A stretch of DNA of 48,442 nucleotides from JAZRYE01 sp045600585 (GTDB lineage Bacteria > Bacillota_I > Bacilli_A > RFN20 > CAG-826). The stretch spans positions 1 to 48,442 of the forward strand of contig JAZRYE010000034.1 in assembly GCA_045600585.1 (NCBI GenBank). Reading direction: 5' to 3'. Of this stretch, positions 24,823-33,422 are shown in pieces. Both the position numbers and the translations under genes were made by a program. Under the pieces are notes generated by a model. It saw only the letters and a list, made by a program, of their open reading frames with translations, did no database searches and was not told where the DNA came from. Numbering within the stretch: position 1 is the first letter of the stretch; each line of letters opens with the position of its first letter.

Positions 24823-26412
24823 ATGACTAAATATATATTTGTCACAGGCGGAGTTGTATCAGGACTTGGAAAAGGAATTACTGCCGCCTCTTTAGGGCGT
24901 TTATTAAAATTGCGTGGTTATAAAGTGACATCACAAAAATTAGATCCTTATTTAAATATTGACCCAGGTACAATGAACCCTGTTCAACACGGTGAAGTTT
25001 TCGTCACTGATGATGGAGCAGAAACTGATTTAGACTTAGGCCACTACGAACGTTTTATTAATGAAAACTTAACTAAATACTCAAACCTTACATCAGGTAA
25101 AGTATTCTGGAACGTTTTGAATAAGGAAAGAAACGGTGAATATTTAGGCAAAACAGTTCAAATTATTCCTCATGTAACAAACGAAATTAAAGAATTTATT
25201 TATAAAAATGTTGAAAGAAGCAATGCTGATATTGCGATTACAGAAATCGGTGGAACTATTGGTGATATTGAATCTCAACCATTTATTGAAGCTATTAGAC
25301 AATTAGCCATCGAACAAGGTAGACAAAATTGTTCATTCATTCACGTTGTTTTAGTTCCTTATATTTCAGGTTCAGATGAATATAAATCTAAACCAGCTCA
25401 ACACTCAGTTAAAGAATTACAATCAAATGGTATTCAACCTGATATTATCGTTACACGTGCTGATGGAGATTTGGATAAAGAATTAAAAGAAAAGCTTGCG
25501 ATGTTTACAAGCGTTGAAAAAGATTGCGTTATTGAGAACAAGACAGTTCCTTGTTTATATGAATGCCCTATCATGCTTCATGAAGAAGGATTAGATACAG
25601 TCGTTGCTAGAAAATTAGGACTTAAAGGTGATGTTGATTTAACTCCATGGAACAACATGGTTGAAAAAATTCATTCACGTAAAGGTTCAATTAAAATTGC
25701 TTTAGTTGGTAAATATGTCAAATTACACGACTCATATTTATCAGTAGTTGAAGCTTTATCGCATGCTTCATATTACGTTGGTAAAAACATCAATATCAAA
25801 TGGGTTGATAGCGAGAAAGTTACTGATGAAAACGCAGCAACAATCTTTAAAGACTGTAAGGGTATTTGTATCCCAGGTGGATTCGGCTCACGTGGTATTG
25901 AAGGTATGATCGCATCAGCTAAATACGCAAGAGAAAATAACATTCCATATTTTGGAATGTGCTTAGGTATGCAAATTGCAGTCATCGAATATGCAAGAGA
26001 TGTTCTTGAATATAAAGATGCTAATTCGAGTGAATTCAATCCAGAAACAACTCATCCAGTAATTTATTTAATGCCTGATCAAAAAGGCTTGAAAAAAGGC
26101 GGAACAATGAGATTAGGTGCATATCCTTGTAAAATCAAAGAAGATACAATCATGTCTAAAGTTTATAAATCTACTGATATTAGTGAACGTCATAGACATA
26201 GATATGAATTCAATAATGATTACAAAGAAGAATTCATTAAACATGGCTTAGTTATTTCTGGTACTTCACCTGATGGACATATCGTTGAAACTGTTGAAGT
26301 TCCAAATCATCCATTCTATATTGGTGTGCAATTCCATCCAGAATTTAAATCAAGACCAAATAAGCCTCAGCCAATCTTCTATGGATTTGTTGAAGCTTGT
26401 AGTAAAATGTAA
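24823..26412 (+). CDS. pyrG: CTP synthase
   Basis: The start is placed at ATG 24823 (MTKYIFVTGGVVSGLGKG), preceded by AAGGAG; the nine codons before it overlap the guaA end and are unlikely. 529 residues. The N-terminal amidoligase domain has SGLGKGITAASLGRLL, EIGGTIGDIES and SVKELQSNGI; the C-terminal glutamine amidotransferase has GMCLGMQ (nucleophile Cys) and QFHPEFKSRP. Makes CTP from UTP, ATP and glutamine. Last gene of the glnN operon, ended by a shared terminator. Confidence 0.97.
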   Translation: MTKYIFVTGGVVSGLGKGITAASLGRLLKLRGYKVTSQKLDPYLNIDPGTMNPVQHGEVFVTDDGAETDLDLGHYERFINENLTKYSNLTSGKVFWNVLNKERNGEYLGKTVQIIPHVTNEIKEFIYKNVERSNADIAITEIGGTIGDIESQPFIEAIRQLAIEQGRQNCSFIHVVLVPYISGSDEYKSKPAQHSVKELQSNGIQPDIIVTRADGDLDKELKEKLAMFTSVEKDCVIENKTVPCLYECPIMLHEEGLDTVVARKLGLKGDVDLTPWNNMVEKIHSRKGSIKIALVGKYVKLHDSYLSVVEALSHASYYVGKNINIKWVDSEKVTDENAATIFKDCKGICIPGGFGSRGIEGMIASAKYARENNIPYFGMCLGMQIAVIEYARDVLEYKDANSSEFNPETTHPVIYLMPDQKGLKKGGTMRLGAYPCKIKEDTIMSKVYKSTDISERHRHRYEFNNDYKEEFIKHGLVISGTSPDGHIVETVEVPNHPFYIGVQFHPEFKSRPNKPQPIFYGFVEACSKM

Positions 26413-26443
26413 AAAAAGTTGGGAATCCAAATCCCAACTTTTT
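26413..26443. terminator. Shared terminator between pyrG and purB
   Basis: GTTGGGA (26418-26424)/TCCCAAC (26432-26438), flanked by AAAAAAA on the left and TTTTT on the right; stops both convergent operons. Confidence 0.88.
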
Positions 26444-26448
26444 ATATT

Positions 26449-27864
26449 CTATAAAGTTATTTCTTCTTTTTTGATTTCAGTTAAACCAATTTTATTTTTG
26501 ACTTTAGCCAAGAAGCGATCAACTTGCTCTGGACATCTACCAATATATAAAGAAGGTTCCATTAACTTTTTCATTTCTTCTAAAGATAAACCAAATTCTT
26601 TATATGTAGATAATTCTTCAAGAAGTAAAGGTTCTTCTCCTTGTTTCATACGAGCAGTTGCCTTCATAGAAGCTTCTCTAATAATCTCATGAACCTTTTG
26701 TCTATCTCCACCACGCTTAACAGCTTCCATTAATAAGTTTTCTGTCATAATGAATGGCAAATAATTTTGGACTGATTTAGCAATGATTTTTTCATTTACT
26801 ACTAAACTACAGGAAATATTAATAACAAGTCTTAAAATAGCATCTACCGCTAAAAAACCTTCAGGTAATGAAATTCTTCTATTAGCAGAATCATCTAATG
26901 TACGTTCCATCCATTGTGTTGAAGCAGTAAATGGAGCATTTAAAGCATCAACCATAACATATCTTGCCAATGAACAAATACGTTCACTACGCATTGGGTT
27001 ACGTTTATAAGCCATCGCCGATGAACCAACTTGTTTTTCTTCAAATGGTTCTTCAACTTGACGATCGTGTTGTAATAGTCTTAAGTCATTTGCAAATTTA
27101 TATGCACTTTGTGCAATAGAAGATAAAACATTTAATACACGAGAATCGAGTTTTCTTGGATATGTTTGTCCTGCAACATCAAAGCAATCTTTAAAATTAA
27201 ATTCCTTGCATATAAATGAATTCATTTCATCAACTTTAGAGGAATCATTATTATATAATTCCATAAAGCTCGCTTCTGTTCCCGTAGTACCTCTACAACC
27301 AAGAAGTTTCATGTTATCTTTAACAAATTCAAGTTCTTCTAAATCCGTATAAAGATCTTGCATCCATAAAGTGATTCTTTTACCTAAAGATACAAGCTGA
27401 GCAGGTTGATAATGTGTATAACCAAGAACTGGTAAAGCTTTATATTTATCCGCTAAAGCAGACAAATTAGCCAAAGCTTGGCAAATCTTATCTTTTAAAA
27501 GTTCTAAGCCTTTACGATAAATAATGATGTCAGCGTTATCAGTGACATAGCAACTAGTCGCGCCTAAATGAATGATGCCCTTTGCACTTGGAGCAACTTC
27601 ACCATAAGCATGAATATGCGCCATAACGTCATGACGAATTTCTTTTTCTTTTTTAGCAATATAATCGTAATCAATATTAGAAATATTAGCTTCCAAATCT
27701 TTGATTTGTTCTTCAGTAATGTCTAAACCTAATTTAGATTCTGCTTTTGCTAATGCAATCCAAAGTTTTCTCCAAGTAATGGTACGAGTATCGCTTGAAA
27801 ACAAATTGAGCATTTCTTTAGATGCATATCTAGATGATAATGGGGATTCGTAATTATCTTTCAT
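26449..27864 (-). CDS. purB: Adenylosuccinate lyase
   Basis: 471 residues of the fumarase/aspartase superfamily. The signature loop reads SSAMAYKRNPMRSE (canonical SSxMPYKRNP, with A for P). The catalytic histidine regions HDVMAHIHAY and GATSCYVTDN are present. PurB removes fumarate from SAICAR and from adenylosuccinate. It starts 14 bp after purA ends, so the two AMP-branch enzymes are adjacent. Confidence 0.95.
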   Translation of the reverse strand: MKDNYESPLSSRYASKEMLNLFSSDTRTITWRKLWIALAKAESKLGLDITEEQIKDLEANISNIDYDYIAKKEKEIRHDVMAHIHAYGEVAPSAKGIIHLGATSCYVTDNADIIIYRKGLELLKDKICQALANLSALADKYKALPVLGYTHYQPAQLVSLGKRITLWMQDLYTDLEELEFVKDNMKLLGCRGTTGTEASFMELYNNDSSKVDEMNSFICKEFNFKDCFDVAGQTYPRKLDSRVLNVLSSIAQSAYKFANDLRLLQHDRQVEEPFEEKQVGSSAMAYKRNPMRSERICSLARYVMVDALNAPFTASTQWMERTLDDSANRRISLPEGFLAVDAILRLVINISCSLVVNEKIIAKSVQNYLPFIMTENLLMEAVKRGGDRQKVHEIIREASMKATARMKQGEEPLLLEELSTYKEFGLSLEEMKKLMEPSLYIGRCPEQVDRFLAKVKNKIGLTEIKKEEITL

Positions 27865-27878
27865 TATGAAACCTCCTC

Positions 27879-29159
27879 TTATTTTGTTCTATAAATGATT
27901 TGATTTCTTTCTGGTCCAACAGAGACATAGGAAATGAAACAGCCGATTTGTTTTTCAATATATAAAACATAATCTTGAGCTTCTTTTGGAAGGTCTTCCC
28001 ATCTTCTTACATTTGTAATATCTTTCTTCCAGCCTGGTAAATATTCAATGACAGGAGTTGATTCATATAATTCAGATGTAACAGGGAAATCTTCACTTTC
28101 AACACCGTTTCTTAAGTATTTAACACAAACTGGAATCTTGTCCATATAACTTAAAACATCTAATTTTGTTAATGCAATGTCAGTAGCATTTTGAACTTCA
28201 ACACCATAACGAGTTGCAACGATATCGATTGGTCCAACTCTTCTAGGTCTACCAGTTTTAGCACCATATTCAAAGCCAGCTTCTCTTAATTTGTCAGCTT
28301 CTTCGCCAAACCATTCGCAAACGAATGGGCCTTCGCCAACACAAGTAGAATATGCTTTGACAACACCAACGACTTTACCAATTTGAGCACTGAAGCAACC
28401 ACTACCGACAGGAGCGTAGCTTGCAAGTGTATTTGAGCTAGTTGTATATGGATAAATACCGAAATCTAAATCTCTTAAAGAACCTAATTGAGCTTCGAAT
28501 AATACTGTTTTACCAGCTTTTTTTGCTTCTTTTAAATATTTAACAGTATCACAGACGTATGGTTTGATTTTTTCTGCATATTCATCAATCCATGCTTCTA
28601 ACATTTTCATTGTATATGGTTCAGCACCATAAACTTTTGTGATTGTTAAGTTTTTCCATTCTAAGATGTCTTTTAATTTTTCCATCATTTTTTCTTTGTG
28701 GAATAAATCGCCTAACATTACTGTTTTCTTTTGATATTTATCGCTGTAGAAAGGAGCAATACCTTGCTTTGTAGAACCATATTTCTTTCCAGCAAGTCTC
28801 TTTTCTTCTAATTCATCTAATAATCTATGCCATGGGAGAAGCATTGAAGCACGAGAAGAAATCTTTAAATTTTCAGGTGTTAATTTAACTCCTTGAGCTT
28901 CAACAGCTTGCATTTCTTTCCATAAATTTTCAGGATCTAAAGCAACTCCATTACCTAAAATATTAACAACACCTTTGGTGAAAATTCCTGAAGGTAATAA
29001 GTGAAGAGCAAATTTACCATATTCATTAATAACAGTATGGCCAGCATTACCACCACCTTGATATCTAATAACAATATCGTATTGTTGAACAAGAAGATCG
29101 ACCATACGACCTTTGCCTTCGTCACCCCAGTTAATTCCTACAACAGCAGCATCTTTCAT
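27879..29159 (-). CDS. purA: Adenylosuccinate synthetase
   Basis: 426 residues. The GTP P-loop is NWGDEGKGRMVD (usually QWGDEGKGKIVD), with GNAGHTV and the switch-like TTSSNTLASYAPVG, and the C-terminal TKLDVLS segment. First committed step from IMP to AMP, using aspartate and GTP. GGAG precedes the start; it lies 13 bp after the ANTAR gene, in one operon with the pseudo-GS, ANTAR and purB. Confidence 0.95.
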   Translation of the reverse strand: MKDAAVVGINWGDEGKGRMVDLLVQQYDIVIRYQGGGNAGHTVINEYGKFALHLLPSGIFTKGVVNILGNGVALDPENLWKEMQAVEAQGVKLTPENLKISSRASMLLPWHRLLDELEEKRLAGKKYGSTKQGIAPFYSDKYQKKTVMLGDLFHKEKMMEKLKDILEWKNLTITKVYGAEPYTMKMLEAWIDEYAEKIKPYVCDTVKYLKEAKKAGKTVLFEAQLGSLRDLDFGIYPYTTSSNTLASYAPVGSGCFSAQIGKVVGVVKAYSTCVGEGPFVCEWFGEEADKLREAGFEYGAKTGRPRRVGPIDIVATRYGVEVQNATDIALTKLDVLSYMDKIPVCVKYLRNGVESEDFPVTSELYESTPVIEYLPGWKKDITNVRRWEDLPKEAQDYVLYIEKQIGCFISYVSVGPERNQIIYRTK

Positions 29160-29172
29160 AAAATTAATTCTC

Positions 29173-29742
29173 CTATCTATAATACTTTTCTATGATTTTT
29201 TCCGAAATTTCAATTTTTGTAACACGATTTTCCATCGCACTTCTTTCGATGAGTTTATGTGCCTTTTCTTCCGTGTAATGACATTTTTCCATCAATAACG
29301 ATTTTGCTTGATAAATTGTTTTTAAATCTTCAATCTTCTTTCTTAAGTTTTCGTTATCTAATTGAGCCATATGCATTCTATTAAATGCAGCCTCAATCAT
29401 TTTCAAACACCCATATAGCATATCATGACTACAAGGAACTCCAAGAGTAAATATTCCATATTTCTCTAAATTTTCTTCAAATTTGTCAACATAATCCAAA
29501 TTTGTAAGCATTAGTATTTGATTTGCTTTAACTTCCAAGGAGTCTCGAGCAAAACAAATTGCGTCGTTATCGAAGACCGAAATATCAATAATTAAAAGGT
29601 CATAAAAGTGAAAAGCCAATATTCTTCTAGCTTCCATAACACTTTTGACAACATTAATATTTGAAATTCTTAACCTTTCGATATCTTGTCTAATCCATAA
29701 AGTGTCATTTATTGATGATGAAACAATAAGAACACTATTCAT
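29173..29742 (-). CDS. ANTAR-domain RNA-binding antiterminator with receiver-like domain
   Basis: 189 residues. Residues 1-120 form a CheY-like alpha/beta domain with D53 in LLIIDIS at the phosphoacceptor position, but the N-terminal acidic pair is replaced by serines (VSSS), so normal phosphorylation is doubtful. A coiled coil follows (about 125-148). The C-terminal ANTAR domain (about 140-189) has the pattern AKSLLMEK, YTEEKAHKLIERSAM, and a final EISEKIIEKY helix. ANTAR proteins bind paired stem-loops in leader RNAs and prevent terminator formation, often in nitrogen regulation. Located two bases after the pseudo-GS gene and followed by purA. The glnN leader terminator at 19937 is a possible target. 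Confidence 0.88.
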   Translation of the reverse strand: MNSVLIVSSSINDTLWIRQDIERLRISNINVVKSVMEARRILAFHFYDLLIIDISVFDNDAICFARDSLEVKANQILMLTNLDYVDKFEENLEKYGIFTLGVPCSHDMLYGCLKMIEAAFNRMHMAQLDNENLRKKIEDLKTIYQAKSLLMEKCHYTEEKAHKLIERSAMENRVTKIEISEKIIEKYYR

Positions 29743-29744
29743 GG

Positions 29745-30980
29745 TTAAATTCTTTCAAAAGTTCTTCTTTCTGCAGTCATCTTATCTTCTTGATATTCTT
29801 TAGCGAGATCTTTTTTAACCGCTAAAAACATTGATAAGAATTTTTCACCCATAACTTCTTTTACAAATTCACTATTTTCAGCAAGTGAAATTGCTTCATT
29901 AAATGAATGAGGCAAGCTGACTTCTTTGAAGTCTTCTAATTTATAATCATTATTAATTCCTTCAAGTCCTGCTCTTAAAATTAATGACATCAAAATATAA
30001 ATGTTGCAGGAATTGTCCATTGAATTAAATACAAGTTTCTTATTTTCTTCCCATGTTGAGAATGTTGCAAAACAATTAGGTGTCTCTTTTTCAAAACAAA
30101 TTGATTCAGGAGCATTACATCTTCCTAATCTTTCAAATGAATTAGGTATTGAATTAAAGAATAAAGTTATTTCTCTACTTCTATTCAAAACACCGGCGAT
30201 AAACTTTTCTCCAATTTCATTTTGGAAAATAGATGAATCATCTTTTAAAACATCTAATGTAATAGATAAATTATTACCCCAAGTATTGTCTAATGGTTTT
30301 GGCATAAATGATGCATATAGTCCATTAACTGATGCAATTGCTTTTACAACAGATTTATAGATAACATAGTTATCACATGCTTTTAAAGTACTTGTTGGCT
30401 TAAATGAAATTTGATTTTGTCCAGGTCCTTTTTCGTGATAACTTGCAAGTGGAGAAATGCCCATTTCATCTAAAGTTAAACAGATTTCTCTTCTAACATT
30501 CTCGCCTTTATCTAATGGAGCGACATCAAAATAACCAGCGTGATCAAATGGCTCTTTAGTAGGAAGAGAATTATCATCACACTTAAATAAGTAGAATTCA
30601 GAATTTGTTCCTAAAGAACATCTCAATCCATTTTCTTCTAATAATTTTACTGTTTCTAAAAGTAAACGTCTTGAATCAAAGCTAATTGGTTGATTCCATT
30701 TTCCAATAATAAAAGAGAAGAATCTAGCAACTCTACCTTGTTGAGGTCTCCATGGAAGAATGTGTAAAGTTGAAAAATCAGGGACAAGCTTTAATCTTTT
30801 ATAATCTTTAAAACCTCCACTTTCACCTTCGAATACAACCCCATTACGCATTGTTTCAACAGCATTATCCGCTACAACAGCAACATTCTTTTCTGTGCCA
30901 TCGAGGTCGATATAACTTAAGCGAATAAACTTAACATTATTATCTTTTATAAAATCTTGAAGCTCATCGAATTCTTTCAT
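29745..30980 (-). CDS. Glutamine synthetase I-like protein lacking catalytic residues (pseudo-GS)
   Basis: 411 residues, collinear with GSI (VKFIRLSYIDLDGTEKNV; FMPKPL; a GLEGI segment near 338-342). Relative to active GSI many active-site residues are changed. The metal pair ExE is N126/E128, and GQHE is GQNQ (188-190). The GSGMH block is shortened and has lost its His (GNN 235-237). The flap Glu is N289 in CNAP. The NRSPLIR block is replaced by ETPNCFA (299-305). The RVEVRS block is KLVFNS, losing Glu and Arg. It also lacks the C-terminal extension. Catalysis is therefore very unlikely; a regulatory, glutamine-sensing role is inferred from its place directly upstream of the ANTAR gene. A strong AGGAGG site precedes the ATG. 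Confidence 0.85.
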   Translation of the reverse strand: MKEFDELQDFIKDNNVKFIRLSYIDLDGTEKNVAVVADNAVETMRNGVVFEGESGGFKDYKRLKLVPDFSTLHILPWRPQQGRVARFFSFIIGKWNQPISFDSRRLLLETVKLLEENGLRCSLGTNSEFYLFKCDDNSLPTKEPFDHAGYFDVAPLDKGENVRREICLTLDEMGISPLASYHEKGPGQNQISFKPTSTLKACDNYVIYKSVVKAIASVNGLYASFMPKPLDNTWGNNLSITLDVLKDDSSIFQNEIGEKFIAGVLNRSREITLFFNSIPNSFERLGRCNAPESICFEKETPNCFATFSTWEENKKLVFNSMDNSCNIYILMSLILRAGLEGINNDYKLEDFKEVSLPHSFNEAISLAENSEFVKEVMGEKFLSMFLAVKKDLAKEYQEDKMTAERRTFERI

Positions 30981-31257
30981 ATGAATTCCTCCTAGTTCTT
31001 AATGTATAGATTTTTATAAGGATTATCGCTACCAGGTTTAACAGATAATATCTACGTTTTACTAGGCTCTCGTAATCCAAATTAAACAGTTCAGAATATT
31101 TTCTAACATATTTATTATACTCTTCAGCATTTATAATGCTAACTATCTCATTAACTAAAATTATTCAAGATATCATTTTCTATATTATCAACGGCAATCA
31201 AAATCTCGTCAGCATACATCGAAGTTCCAAGAACGTTGACGGAAGTTTTTTAAACAT
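30964..31257 (-). pseudogene. Possible decayed reading frame upstream of the pseudo-GS gene
   Basis: This stretch without an intact gene shows coding-like segments on the minus strand in two alternating frames: ATG 31257 (MFKKLPSTFLEL...), then 31249-31151 (about 33 codons, including LGTSMYADEILIAVDN), then back to the first frame from 31164 to a stop at 30964 (including EEYNKYVRKYSELFNLDYES). Two frameshifts would be needed to join them. The last segment overlaps the pseudo-GS start. The part nearest that gene also contains GGATTA (31078-31073) facing TAATCC (31025-31020), which could form a leader stem. Product not recognised. Confidence 0.3.
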
Positions 31258-31379
31258 TATCTTAATAAAGATAATAGCTCCAAAAAAGAATATTTATAAA
31301 AGAGACTTTTAAAATATCGGTAATTTTTTATCGCGCTGTTCTTGTTTAAATTCAAAGTTAGTTATAAACTAATATCGCA

Positions 31380-32222
31380 ATGAAAATCATTAATAAAGGT
31401 GAATTTACCGGAGAAAGAGCTTTATATAATACAGTTGATGCTGAAATATCAGAATCAAGATTTTTTGATGGCGAGTCTCCTTTAAAAGAAAGTAAAAATA
31501 TAGCCGTGAATAATTGCACATTTGAATGGAAGTATCCACTTTGGTACTGTACAAATGTAAAAGTCAAAAATACAACTTGGTTAGAAACTGCCAGAAGCGG
31601 AATTTGGTATACAAATAATATTGAAATAAATGATTGCAATATCATTGCTCCAAAGCAATTTAGAAGATGCTCAAAAATCATTTTAAATAACTGTATCTTC
31701 CCAAATGCTTTAGAGACCATGTGGTCTTGTAAAGATATTAAAATAACAAACTGCAAAATATGTGGTGATTATTTTGGAATGAATTCAGAAAATATTTATA
31801 TTATAAATATAAAATTAGATGGCAACTACTGTTTTGATGGAGGAAAGAATATTGAAATCCATAATTCAGTATTAAATAGTAAAGATAGTTTTTGGAACTG
31901 TGAAAATGTTGTCGTCTATGATTCAAAAATAATTGGTGAATATATCGGATGGAATTCTAAAAATATAACATTAATAAATTGCACGATCGAATCAGATCAA
32001 GGCTTTTGTTATATCAAAAATCTCAAACTTAAAAATTGCAAATTAATTAACACTACTCTTTGTTTTGAATTATGTGAGAACATCGATGCTGAAATTGATT
32101 CTACAATCGATTCTGTTAAAAATCCAATATCCGGAAGAATTGTTGCAAAAGGAATCAAAGAATTAATTCTTGATGAAAAATATATAGATAAGAACAAGAC
32201 AATTATTGAGGTAAAAGAATAA
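31380..32222 (+). CDS. DUF3737-type right-handed beta-helix protein
   Basis: 280 residues. The N-terminal INKGEFTGERALYNTVDAE and repeated short strands of the form N-I-x-I-x-x-C/S (NNCTFEW, NDCNIIA, NNCIFPN, TNCKICG, INCTIES) are typical of the DUF3737 family, a pectate-lyase-like beta-helix. No signal peptide. Function is not established. Its stop overlaps the start of the MalY-type gene by one base (TAATG), so the two are coupled. No clear ribosome binding site precedes the ATG. Confidence 0.85.
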   Translation: MKIINKGEFTGERALYNTVDAEISESRFFDGESPLKESKNIAVNNCTFEWKYPLWYCTNVKVKNTTWLETARSGIWYTNNIEINDCNIIAPKQFRRCSKIILNNCIFPNALETMWSCKDIKITNCKICGDYFGMNSENIYIINIKLDGNYCFDGGKNIEIHNSVLNSKDSFWNCENVVVYDSKIIGEYIGWNSKNITLINCTIESDQGFCYIKNLKLKNCKLINTTLCFELCENIDAEIDSTIDSVKNPISGRIVAKGIKELILDEKYIDKNKTIIEVKE

Positions 32223-33376
32223 TGTTTAATTTTGATAATTTGCCGAATAGGAGAAATACAAATTCAGTTAAATGGGATGTTAAAGAAAATGAACTTCCCA
32301 TGTTTATAGCTGATATGGATTTCGAAACTTGTCCATATGTTAAAGAAGAAGTAGAAAAAATCGCGAAGCTTGGAGCTTATGGATATTCAACTTTGCCAGA
32401 TGAGTATTATGAAGCAATATCATCCTGGTGGCTTAGAAGACATAAAGTCAAATTTGAAAAAGAACACATTATATTTACTACTGGAGTTATATCAGCAATT
32501 TCATCTATTGTTAGAAGATTAACTCATCCTGGAGACTATGTTCTTTTACAGGGACCTATTTATAATACTTTCTTCAATTCTATCGAAAATAACGGATGTC
32601 ATATCTTATTTTCAGATTTGGTTAAGAATAATAATTCTTATGAAATTAACTGGGCTGATTTAGAAGAAAAAATGAGCAATTATAAATGCCGTCTTATGAT
32701 TCTATGTAATCCTCATAATCCAATTGGCAAAATATGGAGTGAAAAAGAATTGGAAAAAATCGGTGAGCTCGCATATAAACACAATGTTATTGTTCTTGCT
32801 GATGAAATACATTGTGATTTAGTTGATCCTGGAAAAGAATATGTCCCTTTTGCTAGAGTTAACGAATTAAATAAACAAATATCTATTACCGCTGTATCGC
32901 CAAGTAAAACATTTAATACAGCTGGGCTTCAATCAGCATGTGTCATTATTCCAAATCAAGGCATTAGAGAAAATGTTTATAGAGGATTAAATAATGATGA
33001 AGTTGCGGAGCCAAACTGCTTTGCAGTTGCTGCAACAATTGCGGCCTTCACTAAAGGTGATCAATGGGTTGACGAATTAAATAGATATATTTATCAAAAC
33101 AAATGTTATCTAAGAGACTTTATAGAAAAAGAAATACCAGAAATATCTGTTCTACCAAGCGAAGCTACTTATCTTCTTTGGATTGATATATCAAAGTTAA
33201 CAAACGATTCAGAAAAATTTTGTTCTGAATTAAGAAATAAAGAAGGACTAATTGTTAACGCTGGAAATCATTATAAAGGTGATGGAGAAGCATATTTCAG
33301 AATCAATGTTTCAACAAACTTACAAAATGTAAAAGATGCTTGTCAAAGACTTAAAAGATTTGTTAAAACTTTATAA
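32222..33376 (+). CDS. MalY/PatB-type PLP enzyme (cystathionine beta-lyase or aminotransferase)
   Basis: 384 residues. The N-terminal RRNTNSVKWD, MFIADMDFETCP, GYSTLP, NPHNPIGKIW and DEIHCDL motifs identify the MalY/PatB branch of fold type I; the PLP lysine is in SPSKTFNTAGLQ. Members cleave C-S bonds of cystathionine or cysteine, or transaminate. Cytosolic. Coupled to the DUF3737 gene, an association I cannot explain functionally. Confidence 0.9.
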   Translation: MFNFDNLPNRRNTNSVKWDVKENELPMFIADMDFETCPYVKEEVEKIAKLGAYGYSTLPDEYYEAISSWWLRRHKVKFEKEHIIFTTGVISAISSIVRRLTHPGDYVLLQGPIYNTFFNSIENNGCHILFSDLVKNNNSYEINWADLEEKMSNYKCRLMILCNPHNPIGKIWSEKELEKIGELAYKHNVIVLADEIHCDLVDPGKEYVPFARVNELNKQISITAVSPSKTFNTAGLQSACVIIPNQGIRENVYRGLNNDEVAEPNCFAVAATIAAFTKGDQWVDELNRYIYQNKCYLRDFIEKEIPEISVLPSEATYLLWIDISKLTNDSEKFCSELRNKEGLIVNAGNHYKGDGEAYFRINVSTNLQNVKDACQRLKRFVKTL

Positions 33377-33406
33377 AAAATCGCACGATTTGTGCGATTC
33401 TTTTTT
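33373..33406. terminator. Shared terminator between the MalY-type gene and the membrane protein gene
   Basis: AATCGCAC (33379-33386)/GTGCGATT (33392-33399) with loop GATTT, flanked by A-rich sequence on the left and TTTTTT on the right. Confidence 0.85.
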
Positions 33407-33422
33407 AGTTTAAATAAAACTA

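Noticed and set aside
31256..31275. Perfect hairpin ATTATCTT-AATA-AAGATAAT as a terminator
   Set aside because: Neither strand has a T-run directly after the stem, and AT-only stems are common in such AT-rich DNA.
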